From: Actinomadura livida
Lineage (GTDB): Bacteria > Actinomycetota > Actinomycetes > Streptosporangiales > Streptosporangiaceae
Reading direction: 5' to 3'
NCBI RefSeq assembly: GCF_014648675.1
Contig: NZ_BMRO01000016.1
Location: 62,001 to 126,000, forward strand
DNA length: 64,000 bases
Part shown: positions 24,773 to 34,030 of the stretch, one piece after another
Position numbering within the stretch: position 1 is the stretch's first letter
How the letters are laid out: every line of letters begins with the position of its first letter
Position numbers and translations under genes: made by a program
Notes under the pieces: model-generated
The model's database searches: none
What the model was told of the DNA's origin: nothing
Seen by the model: the letters and a program-made list of their open reading frames with translations, nothing else

Positions 24773-25897
24773 CTACCGCCCCCCGCCCGGGTACGTCCTC
24801 GGTACCCGGGACCCGATGCGGGTGACGATCTCGTAGGAGATCGTTCCCAGTGCCTCCGCCCACTCCTGGGCGGTGGGCTCACCCCGGTCGCCCGGACCGA
24901 ACAGGACGATCTCGTCCCCCGCCGCGAGCGTGTCGCCGCCGAGGTCGATGACGAACTGGTCCATGCAGACCCGCCCGGCGATCGTCCGGCGCCGCCCGCC
25001 CGCGAGGACCTGCAGCAGGTTGGACCCGTGCCGGGGGATGCCGTCCCCGTACCCCGCGGGGACGACGGCGAGGGTCGTGTCCCGTTCGGTGTGGTATGTG
25101 TGACCGTACGACACTCCGCTGCCTGCTGGGACCCGCTTGACCAGCGCCGCGGCCGCCACGAGGGTCATCGCGGGCCGCAGCCCGAACGTGCCGGCCGCCG
25201 GAACGGGCGTCAGCCCATAGGCGGCGATCCCCGGCCGGACGAGGTCGAAGCGCGCCTCGGGCAGCGTCAGCGCGGCCGCCGAGTTCGCGATGTGCCGGAC
25301 CTCGAACCGCGCGCCGGCCTTCTCCGCGTAGCCGAGCATCTCGGTGAACGCGCCGAGCTGCGCCGCGATCGAGGGGTGGCCCGGCTCGTCCGCGCAGGCG
25401 AAGTGCGACATGACCCCGGCGACCCGGACCTGCCCCTCCGCCTCGGCCTTCAGCGCCGCGTCCACGAGGGCCTCCCAGTCCCGGCCCCGCACCCCGCCGC
25501 GGGACATGCCCGTGTCGGCCTTGAGGTGGATCCGCGCGGGGCGCCCCGCGCGCTCCGCCGCCCGGACGATCTCGTCCAGCAGCCATACCGCGCCGACGGT
25601 CAGGTCGACGTCCCGCGCGACGGCGTCCTCGTAGGGCTCGCCGGGGACGCCGAGGCAGACCAGCGTCCGGACGGTGACGCCCGCGGCGCGCAGCCGCAGC
25701 GCCTCGGCCAGCTTCGCGACGCCCAGCCAGGACGCCCCGCCCGCGAGCGCCGCCCCGGCCGCCTCGACCAGCCCGTGCCCGTACGCCTCGGCCTTCACCA
25801 TGGCCATGACCTCGGCGCCCCCCGCGCGCTCGCGCAGCAGGCCGATGTTGTCGCCGATGGCGTCGAGATCGACGCGCGCCTCCGCCGGAACCCTCAT
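24773..25897 (-). CDS. alr: Alanine racemase
   Basis: PLP-dependent interconversion of L- and D-alanine for peptidoglycan. It has 374 residues, fold-type III. The PLP lysine is K35 in VMAMVKAEAYGHG (commonly VVKADAYGHG). The barrel contains HLKADTGMSRGGV and RFDLVRPGIAAYGL, and the C-terminal beta domain holds the catalytic tyrosine in GVSYGHTYHTERDTTLAVV, then GRVCMDQFVIDLG. The frame is open to 25957, but ATG at 25897 starts the homologous region. It heads the alr-hydrolase-tsaE set and lies 180 bp downstream of the NAD(P)H-hydrate repair gene. Confidence 0.96.
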   Translation of the reverse strand: MRVPAEARVDLDAIGDNIGLLRERAGGAEVMAMVKAEAYGHGLVEAAGAALAGGASWLGVAKLAEALRLRAAGVTVRTLVCLGVPGEPYEDAVARDVDLTVGAVWLLDEIVRAAERAGRPARIHLKADTGMSRGGVRGRDWEALVDAALKAEAEGQVRVAGVMSHFACADEPGHPSIAAQLGAFTEMLGYAEKAGARFEVRHIANSAAALTLPEARFDLVRPGIAAYGLTPVPAAGTFGLRPAMTLVAAAALVKRVPAGSGVSYGHTYHTERDTTLAVVPAGYGDGIPRHGSNLLQVLAGGRRRTIAGRVCMDQFVIDLGGDTLAAGDEIVLFGPGDRGEPTAQEWAEALGTISYEIVTRIGSRVPRTYPGGGR

Positions 25898-26077
25898 ACC
25901 AACAGTCTGCCGTCCTCGCGGCCGTACCCGGAGCGTCATGGCCCAGCTCAAGGCCATTCCGGCCCGTATTCGAACGCCCCCTCGACGCCCTCTGTCCGAT
26001 AGGACGTAAATGCCCGACCAGGGGTTCAGAAACGCTCCAGAAAGGCGGCACCGCCGCCACCACCAAGATCGGGAGCG

Positions 26078-27574
26078 CTACATCTGGCGGGCGACGCCCT
26101 GCGCGGTCCGGCGGAATGCCTCCGGAAGGGCGTTGATCACGTCGTGGGCGCCGATGGGGGCTTCGCCGCCGGGCTCGGGAGCCGCGGCGAGGCGCCCGGC
26201 GAGGCCGTGCAGGTAGGCGCCCGCGGCCGCCGCGTCGATGGCGGGCATCCCGCCCGCCAGGAGGGCGCCGACCAAGCCGGACAGGACGTCGCCCGTCCCG
26301 GCCGTGGCCAGGCGCGGCGTGCCGGTCGGGTTGACGCGGACGGGGCGGTCCGGCTCGGCGACCAGGGTCGTGGAGCCCTTGAGCAGCACGGTCGCGGACA
26401 GCTCGGCCGCGGCGCGCCGGACGTGCTCCAGCCGCCCGGCCTCGATGGCCTCGCGGTCGGCGCCGATGAGGCGGGCCAGCTCGCCCGCGTGCGGGGTGAG
26501 GACGGTCGGGGCCGCGCGGCGCAGGAGGTCGCGGCGGCGGGCCAGGACGGTGAGTCCGTCGGCGTCCACGAGGGCGGGCAGATCGGTGGTGAGGACGGCC
26601 TCCAGCAGCGACTCGCCGGCGTCGCCGGTGCCGAGCCCGGGGCCGACGACCCACGCCTGCACCCGTCCGACGCGTTCGAGGACCTCGGGACCGTGCGGAC
26701 CGGGCTCGATGACCGTGGTGATGGCCTCGGGCCAGCGCTGCCGGACGAGTTCGGCAGGCCGGGCGACGGACGCGAAGCGCACCATGCCCGCCCCGCCGCG
26801 GACGGCGCCGCCCGTGGCGAGGACGGCCGCGCCGGTGAACTCCTCGCCGCCGGCGAGGACGCCGACGACGCCGCGGCGGTACTTGTCGGACTCGGAGCCG
26901 GGCTCGGGAGGCTGGACGTCCGCCGGGCGGGCCGCGACGACGTCCGGGTCGGGCAGGTCGGGGCCGAGCCCGATGTCGACCAGCTCGACCACTCCGCAGT
27001 GGGACGCGCCCGGGTCGATGAGGAGGCCCGGCTTGTGGGTGCCGAAGGTGACGGTGACGTCGGCGTGCACGGCGGTGCCCTCGACGCGGCCCGTGCTCGC
27101 GTCCACGCCGCTCGGGACGTCGCAGGCGACGACGACGCCGGGGGCCTGCGAGGCCAGTGCGGCGAGCCGGTCGTAGGGCGCGCGGAGGCCGCCCGTCCCG
27201 CCGATGCCGGTCAGCCCGTCGATGATCAGGTCGGCGTCGGCGACGGCGGCGGTCTCCTCGCCGTCCCGCAGGACCCGGCCGCCCGCGGCCAGCAGGGCCG
27301 CCAGGCCGCCTTCGTGGATCTTGGAACCGGCCTGGACGGCGTGCACGCGGGCGCCGCGCCGGGCGAGCCGCGCCCCGGCGTAGAGGGCGTCGCCGCCGTT
27401 GTCGCCGCCGCCGGCCAGGAGGACCACGCGCGACCCGTACACGGCGGGCAGGACGCGGGCGCAGACGGACGCCAGCCCGGCGGCCGCGCGCTGCATCAGG
27501 GCGCCGTCCGGCAAGCGGGCCATAAGGGCCTCCTCGGCCGCCCGGACCTTGCCGACCTCGTGCGCGTACCTCAT
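26078..27574 (-). CDS. nnrD: Bifunctional NAD(P)H-hydrate epimerase / ADP-dependent dehydratase
   Basis: Repairs damaged, hydrated NAD(P)H. The 498-residue fusion has an N-terminal epimerase domain (NnrE, residues about 1-210) with VVLLAGGGDNGGDALYAGARLA and VACDVPSGVDASTG. The C-terminal dehydratase domain (NnrD) has KYRRGVVGVLAGG, AWVVGPGLGTGD, TVLTPHAGELARLIG and the ATP/ADP-binding PRLATAGTGDVLSGLVGALLA. ATG at 27574 is preceded by GGGGAG. The GTGDVLSG motif is the family nucleotide site. It is often placed just before alr, as here. Confidence 0.95.
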   Translation of the reverse strand: MRYAHEVGKVRAAEEALMARLPDGALMQRAAAGLASVCARVLPAVYGSRVVLLAGGGDNGGDALYAGARLARRGARVHAVQAGSKIHEGGLAALLAAGGRVLRDGEETAAVADADLIIDGLTGIGGTGGLRAPYDRLAALASQAPGVVVACDVPSGVDASTGRVEGTAVHADVTVTFGTHKPGLLIDPGASHCGVVELVDIGLGPDLPDPDVVAARPADVQPPEPGSESDKYRRGVVGVLAGGEEFTGAAVLATGGAVRGGAGMVRFASVARPAELVRQRWPEAITTVIEPGPHGPEVLERVGRVQAWVVGPGLGTGDAGESLLEAVLTTDLPALVDADGLTVLARRRDLLRRAAPTVLTPHAGELARLIGADREAIEAGRLEHVRRAAAELSATVLLKGSTTLVAEPDRPVRVNPTGTPRLATAGTGDVLSGLVGALLAGGMPAIDAAAAGAYLHGLAGRLAAAPEPGGEAPIGAHDVINALPEAFRRTAQGVARQM

Positions 27575-27823
27575 CCGCGGCTCCCCAAGTCGATCACACA
27601 CTTAGAGTGCCACGCGACGCCCCTTCGCAAGCGTCATCCCGAACGGCGCCGGGTGCGCCCTCTGTCCAAAGTTGTAACTATTACTGCAACTTTCGGTGCC
27701 AGATGCGTGCGGGGATCACCGGCCGTAGAATCGTGTTCATCCGGTCCGATGCGTTCGCACCGCGGCCCCCCGTGATGCGAAATGCGCCCAGATCAGTCCG
27801 CCGGGACTGGAGAGGCCCCACCG

Positions 27824-28684
27824 ATGAGCACTTCCCGCGGTCCCTCCGTCCGGCAGCGGCGGCTGGCCGCCGAACTCCGGAGACTGCGCGAGCGGATGGG
27901 GCTCACCGGTGACGAGGTCGCCGACCGGCTCACCTGGTCGACCGCCAAGGTCTCCCGGATCGAGAACGCGCGGACCGGCGCGAAGATCGGCGACGTCCGG
28001 CGCCTCCTCGACCTCTACGAGATCGACGGCTCCCGCCGCGACGACCTCATCTCCCTGGCGCACGACGCCGCCCAGCGGGGGTGGTGGGAGGAGTACCGCG
28101 ACCTGCCGGGCGAGCTGGCGGCCTTCATCGCGCTGGAGTCCGAGGCCACCGCCGTCCGGGAATGGGGCAGCACCGTCTTCCCCGGGCTGCTGCAGACCGA
28201 GAGCTACGCCCGGCACGTGATCGGCGGCTGGAGCGACCTCGCGACCCTGCCGCCGCAGGAACTGGAACGCCGGCTGGAGGTGCGAATGCGACGGCGGGAG
28301 CTGTTGCACGGCGCACATCCGCTGGAACTGTCGGCGGTTATCGACGAGGCGGTTCTGCAACGCCGGATCGGCGACCGGAAGGTGATGCGGGAGCAGCTCG
28401 AACATCTGTGCCGGATGACCGAGCTTCCCAACGTTACGCTACAGATACTGCCTTTGGACGTTGCGCACTCGGTGTTGGCCGAGTCCTTTATACTTCTGGA
28501 ATTCTCACCGGTGCACGACATCGTTTTCCCTGATATCGTTCACACCGAATCCCTGACGATCAGCCACTTCGCGGACGAGACTGTCACTTATATGTACAGG
28601 CTCGCTTATTCAAGCCTGGCCGATCAGGCCCTGGACACCGCCGGGTCACGGCGGCGCATCACCGAGGCCAGAGACGCCTGGTGA
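27824..28684 (+). CDS. XRE-family regulator with DUF5753 (WhiJ-like)
   Basis: A 286-residue regulator. The N-terminal helix-turn-helix (about residues 10-65) contains LRRLRERMGLTGDEVADRL and STAKVSRIENARTG. The remainder is DUF5753, with the typical FPGLLQTESYARHVI, AVIDEAVLQRRIGD and LPFGVAH-like stretch LPLDVAHSVLAESFILLEF. Such genes form developmental or toxin-antitoxin-like modules with a DUF397 protein (WhiJ/Scr1 type) in actinomycetes, and two DUF397 genes follow directly. Codon use shifts to lower GC near the 3' end (about 28420-28620). Confidence 0.92.
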   Translation: MSTSRGPSVRQRRLAAELRRLRERMGLTGDEVADRLTWSTAKVSRIENARTGAKIGDVRRLLDLYEIDGSRRDDLISLAHDAAQRGWWEEYRDLPGELAAFIALESEATAVREWGSTVFPGLLQTESYARHVIGGWSDLATLPPQELERRLEVRMRRRELLHGAHPLELSAVIDEAVLQRRIGDRKVMREQLEHLCRMTELPNVTLQILPLDVAHSVLAESFILLEFSPVHDIVFPDIVHTESLTISHFADETVTYMYRLAYSSLADQALDTAGSRRRITEARDAW

Positions 28685-28723
28685 GGGTCCGCAAAGGGGC
28701 TCAATCCTTGTGAAAGGCACTCG

Positions 28724-28945
28724 GTGTCCCCTTTCGCCACTCCTGCTCCGCAATGGAGGAGAAGCGCCCACTGCGGGGCGAGTAACACGTGCGTCGAAGT
28801 CGCCGCACTGGCCGGTTCGTCCCATTTCATCGGGACGCGCGACGCCAAGCACGGTACGCAGAGCCCGGTCCTGTCATTTTCCCAGGGAGAGTGGCGGGAG
28901 TTCGTCGGACGAGCCAAGAAGGGCGAATTCGACGTGCGTCGATGA
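28724..28945 (+). CDS. DUF397 domain protein, first copy
   Basis: A 73-residue DUF397 protein: WRRSAHCGASNTCVEVAAL, then FIGTRDAKHGTQSPVLSFS and the ending GEWREFVGRAKKGEFDVRR. It is the expected partner of the upstream WhiJ-like regulator. GTG at 28724 has AAAGG 7-11 bases before it. It departs from consensus in one place, where the usual VRDSK reads GTRDAK. Confidence 0.85.
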   Translation: MSPFATPAPQWRRSAHCGASNTCVEVAALAGSSHFIGTRDAKHGTQSPVLSFSQGEWREFVGRAKKGEFDVRR

Positions 28946-29192
28946 GACGCGGCGCGCGCCCCGCCGCCGCCCGCTGAGGGCACGGTAGGGCGCCGCGGTG
29001 GACGGGCCGGGTCCACGCCGGACTCGGCTCGCTGCCCCTCACAGGCGGAACTCCGGTCCTACCTCGTCACTCCTGGCACCCGCGCATCGCACAGACCGCA
29101 GGTGGTCAGGAGTTTTTTGTGATCTTGTTACCTTGTGCTTGGCACCGGCAGCGCAGCCGCGGCCACCCGCTGATCTCAAGGCAGGAGCCGGT

Positions 29193-29402
29193 ATGAGTTC
29201 GTTTCCTGAAACGCCGCCCGCCCGCTGGAGAAGGAGCGTCCGGTGCGGCGCGAGCAATGGGTGCGTCGAGGTCGCAGGGCTCGGTGGCGGCGCGGTTTCC
29301 GTGCGGGACACCGAGAACACCGCGACGAGCCTGGCGTTCGGCCCGGAGGAATGGCGCAGGTTCACCGAGCGGGCCAAGGCGGGCCGCTACGACCGCCCCT
29401 GA
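29193..29402 (+). CDS. DUF397 domain protein, second copy
   Basis: A 69-residue paralog of the previous gene: WRRSVRCGASNGCVEVAGL, VRDTENTATSLAFGPEEW, ending RFTERAKAGRYDRP. ATG at 29193 has AGGAG at ideal spacing. A 247-bp spacer separates it from the first copy, so it may have its own promoter. Tandem DUF397 genes behind one XRE-DUF5753 regulator suggest local duplication. Confidence 0.85.
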   Translation: MSSFPETPPARWRRSVRCGASNGCVEVAGLGGGAVSVRDTENTATSLAFGPEEWRRFTERAKAGRYDRP

Positions 29403-29612
29403 AAGAATCCCTGCAACTTACACGCCCACTGAGAATCTCATCGTAAATCGAGAATTGCGCGAATGAGCGATGAACGCGTTCCGCTCCCTGCCCACCGAAC
29501 GTTTTCACGCCGCGCACCGGAATGCCCGACGAATTTCCATCCGTGATCAGGTCGAGACCATTGTTCGGGCCTCGCGGACGCCCCTCGGAACACGATCCGG
29601 GGGCGTCCGCGC

Positions 29613-29633
29613 CCGGGTGGCCGTGCCACCCGG
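29613..29633 (-). terminator. Hairpin downstream of glmS
   Basis: A perfect 9-bp stem, CCGGGTGGC/GCCACCCGG with a 3-base loop, 28 bp beyond the glmS stop on the minus strand. No U-tract. Confidence 0.55.
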
Positions 29634-29660
29634 CCCGCCGGCGGCCTAAGCCGGCTCTGC

Positions 29661-31505
29661 CTACTCGACGGTGACGGACTTGGCGAGGTTGCGGGGCTGG
29701 TCCACGTCGTGGCCCTTGGCGGAGGCCAGCTCGCACGCGAACACCTGCAGCGGGACGGTCGTGACCAGCGGCTGCAGCAGCGTCGGCACGGCCGGGACCC
29801 GGATGAGCGTGTCGGCGTACGGCTCGACCGACTCGTCCCCGTCCTCGGCGATCACGATCGTGCGGGCGCCGCGCGCCCGGATCTCCTGGATGTTCGACAC
29901 GATCTTGTCGTGCAGCACGTCCCGCGCCCGCGGCGGGACCACCACCACGACCGGCAGGCCCTCCTCGATGAGCGCGATCGGGCCGTGCTTCAGCTCGCCC
30001 GCGGCGAAGCCCTCCGCGTGCATGTACGCCAGCTCCTTCAGCTTCAGCGCGCCTTCGAGGGCGACGGGGAAGCCCACGTGCCGGCCGAGGAACAGGACGC
30101 AGTGCTCGTTCGACAGGGACCGGGCCAGCTCGCGGACCGGCTCCATCGTGTCCAGGACCTTCTCCACCTTGTCCGGCATCAGCTCCAGGAGCTGGACCAT
30201 GGCGAAGACCTCGTCCCCCCACTTGGTGCCGCGCACCTGCGCTATGTAGAGGGCGATGAGGTAGACGGCGACGAGCTGGGTGAGGAACGCCTTCGTGGAC
30301 GCGACCGCGATCTCCGGCCCCGCGTGCGTGTACAGGACGCCGTCGCACTCGCGCGGCAGCGTCGAGCCGTTGACGTTGCAGATGCCGAGCAGCTTGGCCT
30401 TCTGCTCCCGCGCGTGCCGGACGGCCATCAGCGCGTCCATCGTCTCCCCGGACTGGGAGATCGCGATGACCAGCGTCGTCGGGGACAGGATCGGGTCGCG
30501 GTAGCGGAACTCGCTGGCCAGCTCCACCTCGCAGGGCAGGCCCGCCCAGTGCTCGATCGCGTACTTGGCGATCAGCCCGGCGTGGTAGGACGTCCCGCAC
30601 GCCACGATGATGATCTTGTCGACCTCGCGGAGCTCCTGGTCCGGGATGCGCATCTCGTCCAGGTGGAGCCGCCCGTCGGCGCCGATCCGGCCGAGCAGCG
30701 TGTCGGCGACCGCCCGGGGCTGCTCGGCGATCTCCTTGAGCATGAAGTAGTCGTAGCCGCCCTTCTCCGCGGCGGACACGTCCCAGTCGACGTGGTACTC
30801 CTTCACCTCGGCGGGCCGCCCGTCGAAGTCGGTGACGGTCACCCCGCTCGCGCGCAGCTCGACGATCTGGTCCTGGCCGAGCTCGATCGCGTCCCGGGTG
30901 TGCGCGATGAACGCCGCGACGTCGCTGGCCAGGAAGTTCTCGCCGTCCCCGACCCCGACGACCAGCGGCGAGTTGCGGCGCGCGCCCACCACGAGGTCGG
31001 GCGAGCCGGTGTGCACCGCGACGAGCGTGAACGCGCCGTCCAGCCGGCGGCAGACGCGCCGCATCGCGTCGGCGAGGTCCCCGCCCGCCTTCAGCTCGTC
31101 CTCCAGCAGGTGCGCGACCGCCTCGGTGTCGGTGTCGGAGCCGAGCCCGTGCCCCGCCTCCTCCAGCTCCGCGCGCAGCTCGGCAAAGTTCTCGATGATC
31201 CCGTTGTGGATCACCGCGACGGAGCCGGTGCAGTCGACGTGCGGGTGCGCGTTCCGGTCGTTCGGCGGGCCGTGCGTGGCCCACCGCGTGTGCCCCATGC
31301 CGAGCGTCCCGGCGGGCGGCGGCTCCTCCTCCAGCGCGCCCCGGAGGTTCACCAGCTTGCCCGCGCGCTTGGCCGTCGCCAGCTTCCCGTCGGCCAGCAC
31401 GGCCACCCCGGCCGAGTCGTAGCCGCGGTACTCCAGCCGGGCCAGCCCCTCCACGACCACGTCGAGCGCCTGCCGGCCGCCTACGTACCCCACGATTCCG
31501 CACAT
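29661..31505 (-). CDS. glmS: Glutamine--fructose-6-phosphate aminotransferase (isomerizing)
   Basis: Makes glucosamine-6-phosphate from fructose-6-phosphate and glutamine, the first step to UDP-GlcNAc. The 614-residue protein is full length. The N-terminal glutaminase domain starts MCGIVGYVG with the catalytic Cys at position 2 after Met removal. GMGHTRWATHG and HNGIIENF follow. Two SIS isomerase domains come next (IVACGTSYHAGLIAKY, ISQSGETMDALMAV; LFLGRHVGFPVALEGALKLKE), ending QPRNLAKSVTVE. No glmS ribozyme is expected in actinobacteria and none was noticed upstream. It diverges from coaA; glmM, the next pathway enzyme, lies 13 kb away. Confidence 0.98.
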   Translation of the reverse strand: MCGIVGYVGGRQALDVVVEGLARLEYRGYDSAGVAVLADGKLATAKRAGKLVNLRGALEEEPPPAGTLGMGHTRWATHGPPNDRNAHPHVDCTGSVAVIHNGIIENFAELRAELEEAGHGLGSDTDTEAVAHLLEDELKAGGDLADAMRRVCRRLDGAFTLVAVHTGSPDLVVGARRNSPLVVGVGDGENFLASDVAAFIAHTRDAIELGQDQIVELRASGVTVTDFDGRPAEVKEYHVDWDVSAAEKGGYDYFMLKEIAEQPRAVADTLLGRIGADGRLHLDEMRIPDQELREVDKIIIVACGTSYHAGLIAKYAIEHWAGLPCEVELASEFRYRDPILSPTTLVIAISQSGETMDALMAVRHAREQKAKLLGICNVNGSTLPRECDGVLYTHAGPEIAVASTKAFLTQLVAVYLIALYIAQVRGTKWGDEVFAMVQLLELMPDKVEKVLDTMEPVRELARSLSNEHCVLFLGRHVGFPVALEGALKLKELAYMHAEGFAAGELKHGPIALIEEGLPVVVVVPPRARDVLHDKIVSNIQEIRARGARTIVIAEDGDESVEPYADTLIRVPAVPTLLQPLVTTVPLQVFACELASAKGHDVDQPRNLAKSVTVE

Positions 31506-31627
31506 GGCGGCAACTCTATTCGCTGTCTTCCGCGGGGCCTACCGGGGCGGGACGCCGAACGGTGACGTGAGCGTGGCCGGCCGGTGAAAACCCGGTTATT
31601 GGACGAGCCGCCGGTTACTGTTCAGCC

Positions 31628-32572
31628 ATGACGAGCGGATGGGACGCCCCCGTGCCGAACCCGTACGTGGAACTCTCCAGAGACGAGTGGCGGGGGCTGC
31701 GCGAGAACACGCCGCTGCCGCTCACGCCCGGCGAACTGGAGGCGCTGCGCGGGCTGAAGGACCCGATCGACATCGCCGAGGTCGAGGAGGTGTACCTGCC
31801 GCTCTCCCGGCTGCTGAACCTGTTCTTCCAGTCCGACGGGCGGCTGCGCGACACCGTCAGCGCCTTCCTCGGCGGCGAGGTCCCGCCGACCCCGTTCATC
31901 ATCGGCGTCGCCGGGAGCGTCGCCGTCGGCAAGTCCACGACGTCGCGGCTGCTGCGGACGCTCCTCGCCCGCTGGCCGGAGCACCCGGCCGTCGAGCTGG
32001 TCACCAGCGACAGCTTCCTGTACCCGAACTCGGTGCTGTCCGAGCGGGGTCTCATGGACCGCAAGGGCTTCCCCGAGTCCTACGACCGCCAGGCCCTCGT
32101 CCGGTTCGTCTCCGCCATCAAGTCGGGCGTGGACGAGTACGCGATCCCGGTGTACTCGCACCTGGAGTACGACGTCGTGCCGGACGCGACGCAGACCGTC
32201 CGGCGTCCCGACATCCTGATCGTCGAGGGGCTGAACGTCCTGCAGGCACCGCCCGCCGGGAGCCTCGGCGTCGCGGACTTCTTCGACTTCTCCATCTACG
32301 TGGACGCCCGCGTCGAGGACATCCGGCAGTGGTTCATCGACCGGCTGTTCGCGCTGCGCCGCACCGTGTTCACCGACCCTCGCTCCTACTTCCACAAGTA
32401 CGCGCACGCGCTGGACGAGGACGAGACCGCCGCGTTCGCCCAGCGCGTCTGGCGGGACGTCAACGAGATCAACCTCGTCTCCAACATCCTGCCGACCCGC
32501 TCCCGCGCCACCCTCGTCCTGCACAAGGACCGGGACCACGCCGTCCAGCGCGTCCGCCTGCGCCGCATCTGA
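31628..32572 (+). CDS. coaA: Pantothenate kinase, type I
   Basis: ATP-dependent phosphorylation of pantothenate, the controlling step of coenzyme A synthesis. It has 314 residues. The Walker A motif is IIGVAGSVAVGKSTTSRLL (about residues 95-113), followed by the CoaA signatures VTSDSFLYPNSVLSERGLMDRKG and SYDRQALVRFVSAIKSG, the phosphate-site IVEGLNVLQ and the terminal ILPTRSRATLVLHKDRDHAV. ATG at 31628 has no ribosome binding site, but TACTGT lies 8 bases before it, so a leaderless mRNA is plausible. It diverges from glmS across 122 bp. Confidence 0.97.
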   Translation: MTSGWDAPVPNPYVELSRDEWRGLRENTPLPLTPGELEALRGLKDPIDIAEVEEVYLPLSRLLNLFFQSDGRLRDTVSAFLGGEVPPTPFIIGVAGSVAVGKSTTSRLLRTLLARWPEHPAVELVTSDSFLYPNSVLSERGLMDRKGFPESYDRQALVRFVSAIKSGVDEYAIPVYSHLEYDVVPDATQTVRRPDILIVEGLNVLQAPPAGSLGVADFFDFSIYVDARVEDIRQWFIDRLFALRRTVFTDPRSYFHKYAHALDEDETAAFAQRVWRDVNEINLVSNILPTRSRATLVLHKDRDHAVQRVRLRRI

Positions 32573-32691
32573 CCCTGTTACCGGCGCCGCGGCCCGGCGG
32601 GGCGTGTCGCGTCTCGGCGCCGGGTGGCGGGCGCCGCTGCAGTACCCTTCGAGCGTTCTGCCTTCCAATGTCCGTGCGGGGGAGTCTCCGG

Positions 32692-33984
32692 ATGCGTATC
32701 GCAGTTGTCGGCTATGGCGTCGAGGGACGTGCCGCCGTGGAGTACTGGCGACCGCGCGGCGACATCGTCGTCCACGACCGCAAGGACGTCGAACTCCCCC
32801 CCGATGTCGAGGGCCGCACCGGCGCCGACTACCTGCGGGGGCTGGACGAGGCCGACCTCATCGTCCGCGCCCCGGGCGTCCACCCCAGTGCGCTGCCGTC
32901 CGGCCCGCAGGTGACCAGCGTCATCGGCGAGTTCCTGGCCGAGTGCCCGGTCCCGGTCATCGGCGTCACCGGCACGCAGGGCAAGGGCACCACCTGCACC
33001 GCCATCGCCGCCATCCTCGGGGCGTCGGGCCGCCGCGTCTTCCTCGGCGGCAACATCGGCGTCCCCCCGCTGCAGTTCCTCCCGGAGCTGGCGGACGGGG
33101 ACGTGGTCGTCCTCGAACTGTCGAACATGCAGCTCATCGACCTGAAGCGCTCCCCGCGCATCGCGGTCGTCCTGCCGGTGACGCCCGACCACCTCAACTG
33201 GCACCCCGACATCGAGGAGTACTACGCCGCGAAGACCTCGATCGCCGCGTACCAGGGGCCCGGGGACACCGTCTTCTTCGCCGCGGGCAACCCGGTGGCC
33301 GAGCGGGTCGCCGCGGCCGGCGCGGGCCGGAAGGTGCCGTTCGGCGTGCCGGAGGGCGTCCACGCGGCGGACGGCGCGATCCACGACGGCACGACCCGGC
33401 TGCTCGACCTCGCCGACAGCCCGCTCCTCGGCGCGCACAACGTCGCCAACCTGACGGCCGCGGTCGCCGCCACGTTCGACCTCCTCGGCCGCGACACCGC
33501 GCTCCTGCGCGAGGGGGTGCGCGCCATCAAGCCGCTGCCCCACCGGCTGGAGCCCGCCGGCGAGTCCGGCGGCGTCGCTTACGTCAACGACTCGCTGTCC
33601 ACGACGCCGGAGACCGCGCGCGCGGCGATGGCCGCCTTCCCCGGGCCGAAGGTCATGATCTTCGGCGGTTCGTCGAAGGGGCTGGCCTTCGAGGCGCTCG
33701 CCGAGGCGGTGGCCAAGGAGAACATCCGGGGCATCGTCATCATCGGCGAGGTCGGGCCCCGCATCGCCGCCGCGCTGGACGAGGCGGGCATCACCGGCCA
33801 CACCGTCGCCGACGGCCCGATGACCGAGGTGGTCGCCAAGGCCGCCGCGATGGCCCGCCCCGGCGACACGGTCCTGCTCTCCCCGGCCTGCGCCAGTTTC
33901 GGCGACTTCCGCGACTACGCCGACCGCGGGAACCAGTTCAAGGCCGCCGTCCAGGAGCTCATCGGCCAGGAGCCGACCGGCTAG
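32692..33984 (+). CDS. MurD-like Mur ligase
   Basis: A 430-residue ATP-dependent amino acid ligase resembling UDP-MurNAc-L-Ala:D-Glu ligase. The N-terminal Rossmann domain is IAVVGYGVEGRAAVEYW. The P-loop is VIGVTGTQGKGTTCTAIA (about residues 86-103); classical MurD has GTNGKTT. Further Mur motifs are the ELSNMQL box (MurD: ELSSFQL), PVTPDHLNWH, NVANLTAAVA, PLPHRLEPAGE, YVNDSLSTTPE and LLSPACASFGDFRDYADRGNQF. It lies outside the division/cell-wall cluster, next to coaA, so it may be a second MurD or ligate a different amino acid. ATG at 32692 is chosen for GGGGGAG upstream; ATG at 32668 is possible. Confidence 0.85.
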   Translation: MRIAVVGYGVEGRAAVEYWRPRGDIVVHDRKDVELPPDVEGRTGADYLRGLDEADLIVRAPGVHPSALPSGPQVTSVIGEFLAECPVPVIGVTGTQGKGTTCTAIAAILGASGRRVFLGGNIGVPPLQFLPELADGDVVVLELSNMQLIDLKRSPRIAVVLPVTPDHLNWHPDIEEYYAAKTSIAAYQGPGDTVFFAAGNPVAERVAAAGAGRKVPFGVPEGVHAADGAIHDGTTRLLDLADSPLLGAHNVANLTAAVAATFDLLGRDTALLREGVRAIKPLPHRLEPAGESGGVAYVNDSLSTTPETARAAMAAFPGPKVMIFGGSSKGLAFEALAEAVAKENIRGIVIIGEVGPRIAAALDEAGITGHTVADGPMTEVVAKAAAMARPGDTVLLSPACASFGDFRDYADRGNQFKAAVQELIGQEPTG

Positions 33985-34030
33985 GGGCCATCAGCCTGGA
34001 CGGCGGCGCCCGTGCTCCTTCCCCGCGGGT

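Noticed and set aside
29709..31565. 618-codon frame opposite glmS
   Set aside because: Antisense shadow; glmS is unambiguous.
29506..31627. glmS ribozyme
   Set aside because: Known in Firmicutes and a few others; no matching core seen upstream of this actinobacterial glmS.
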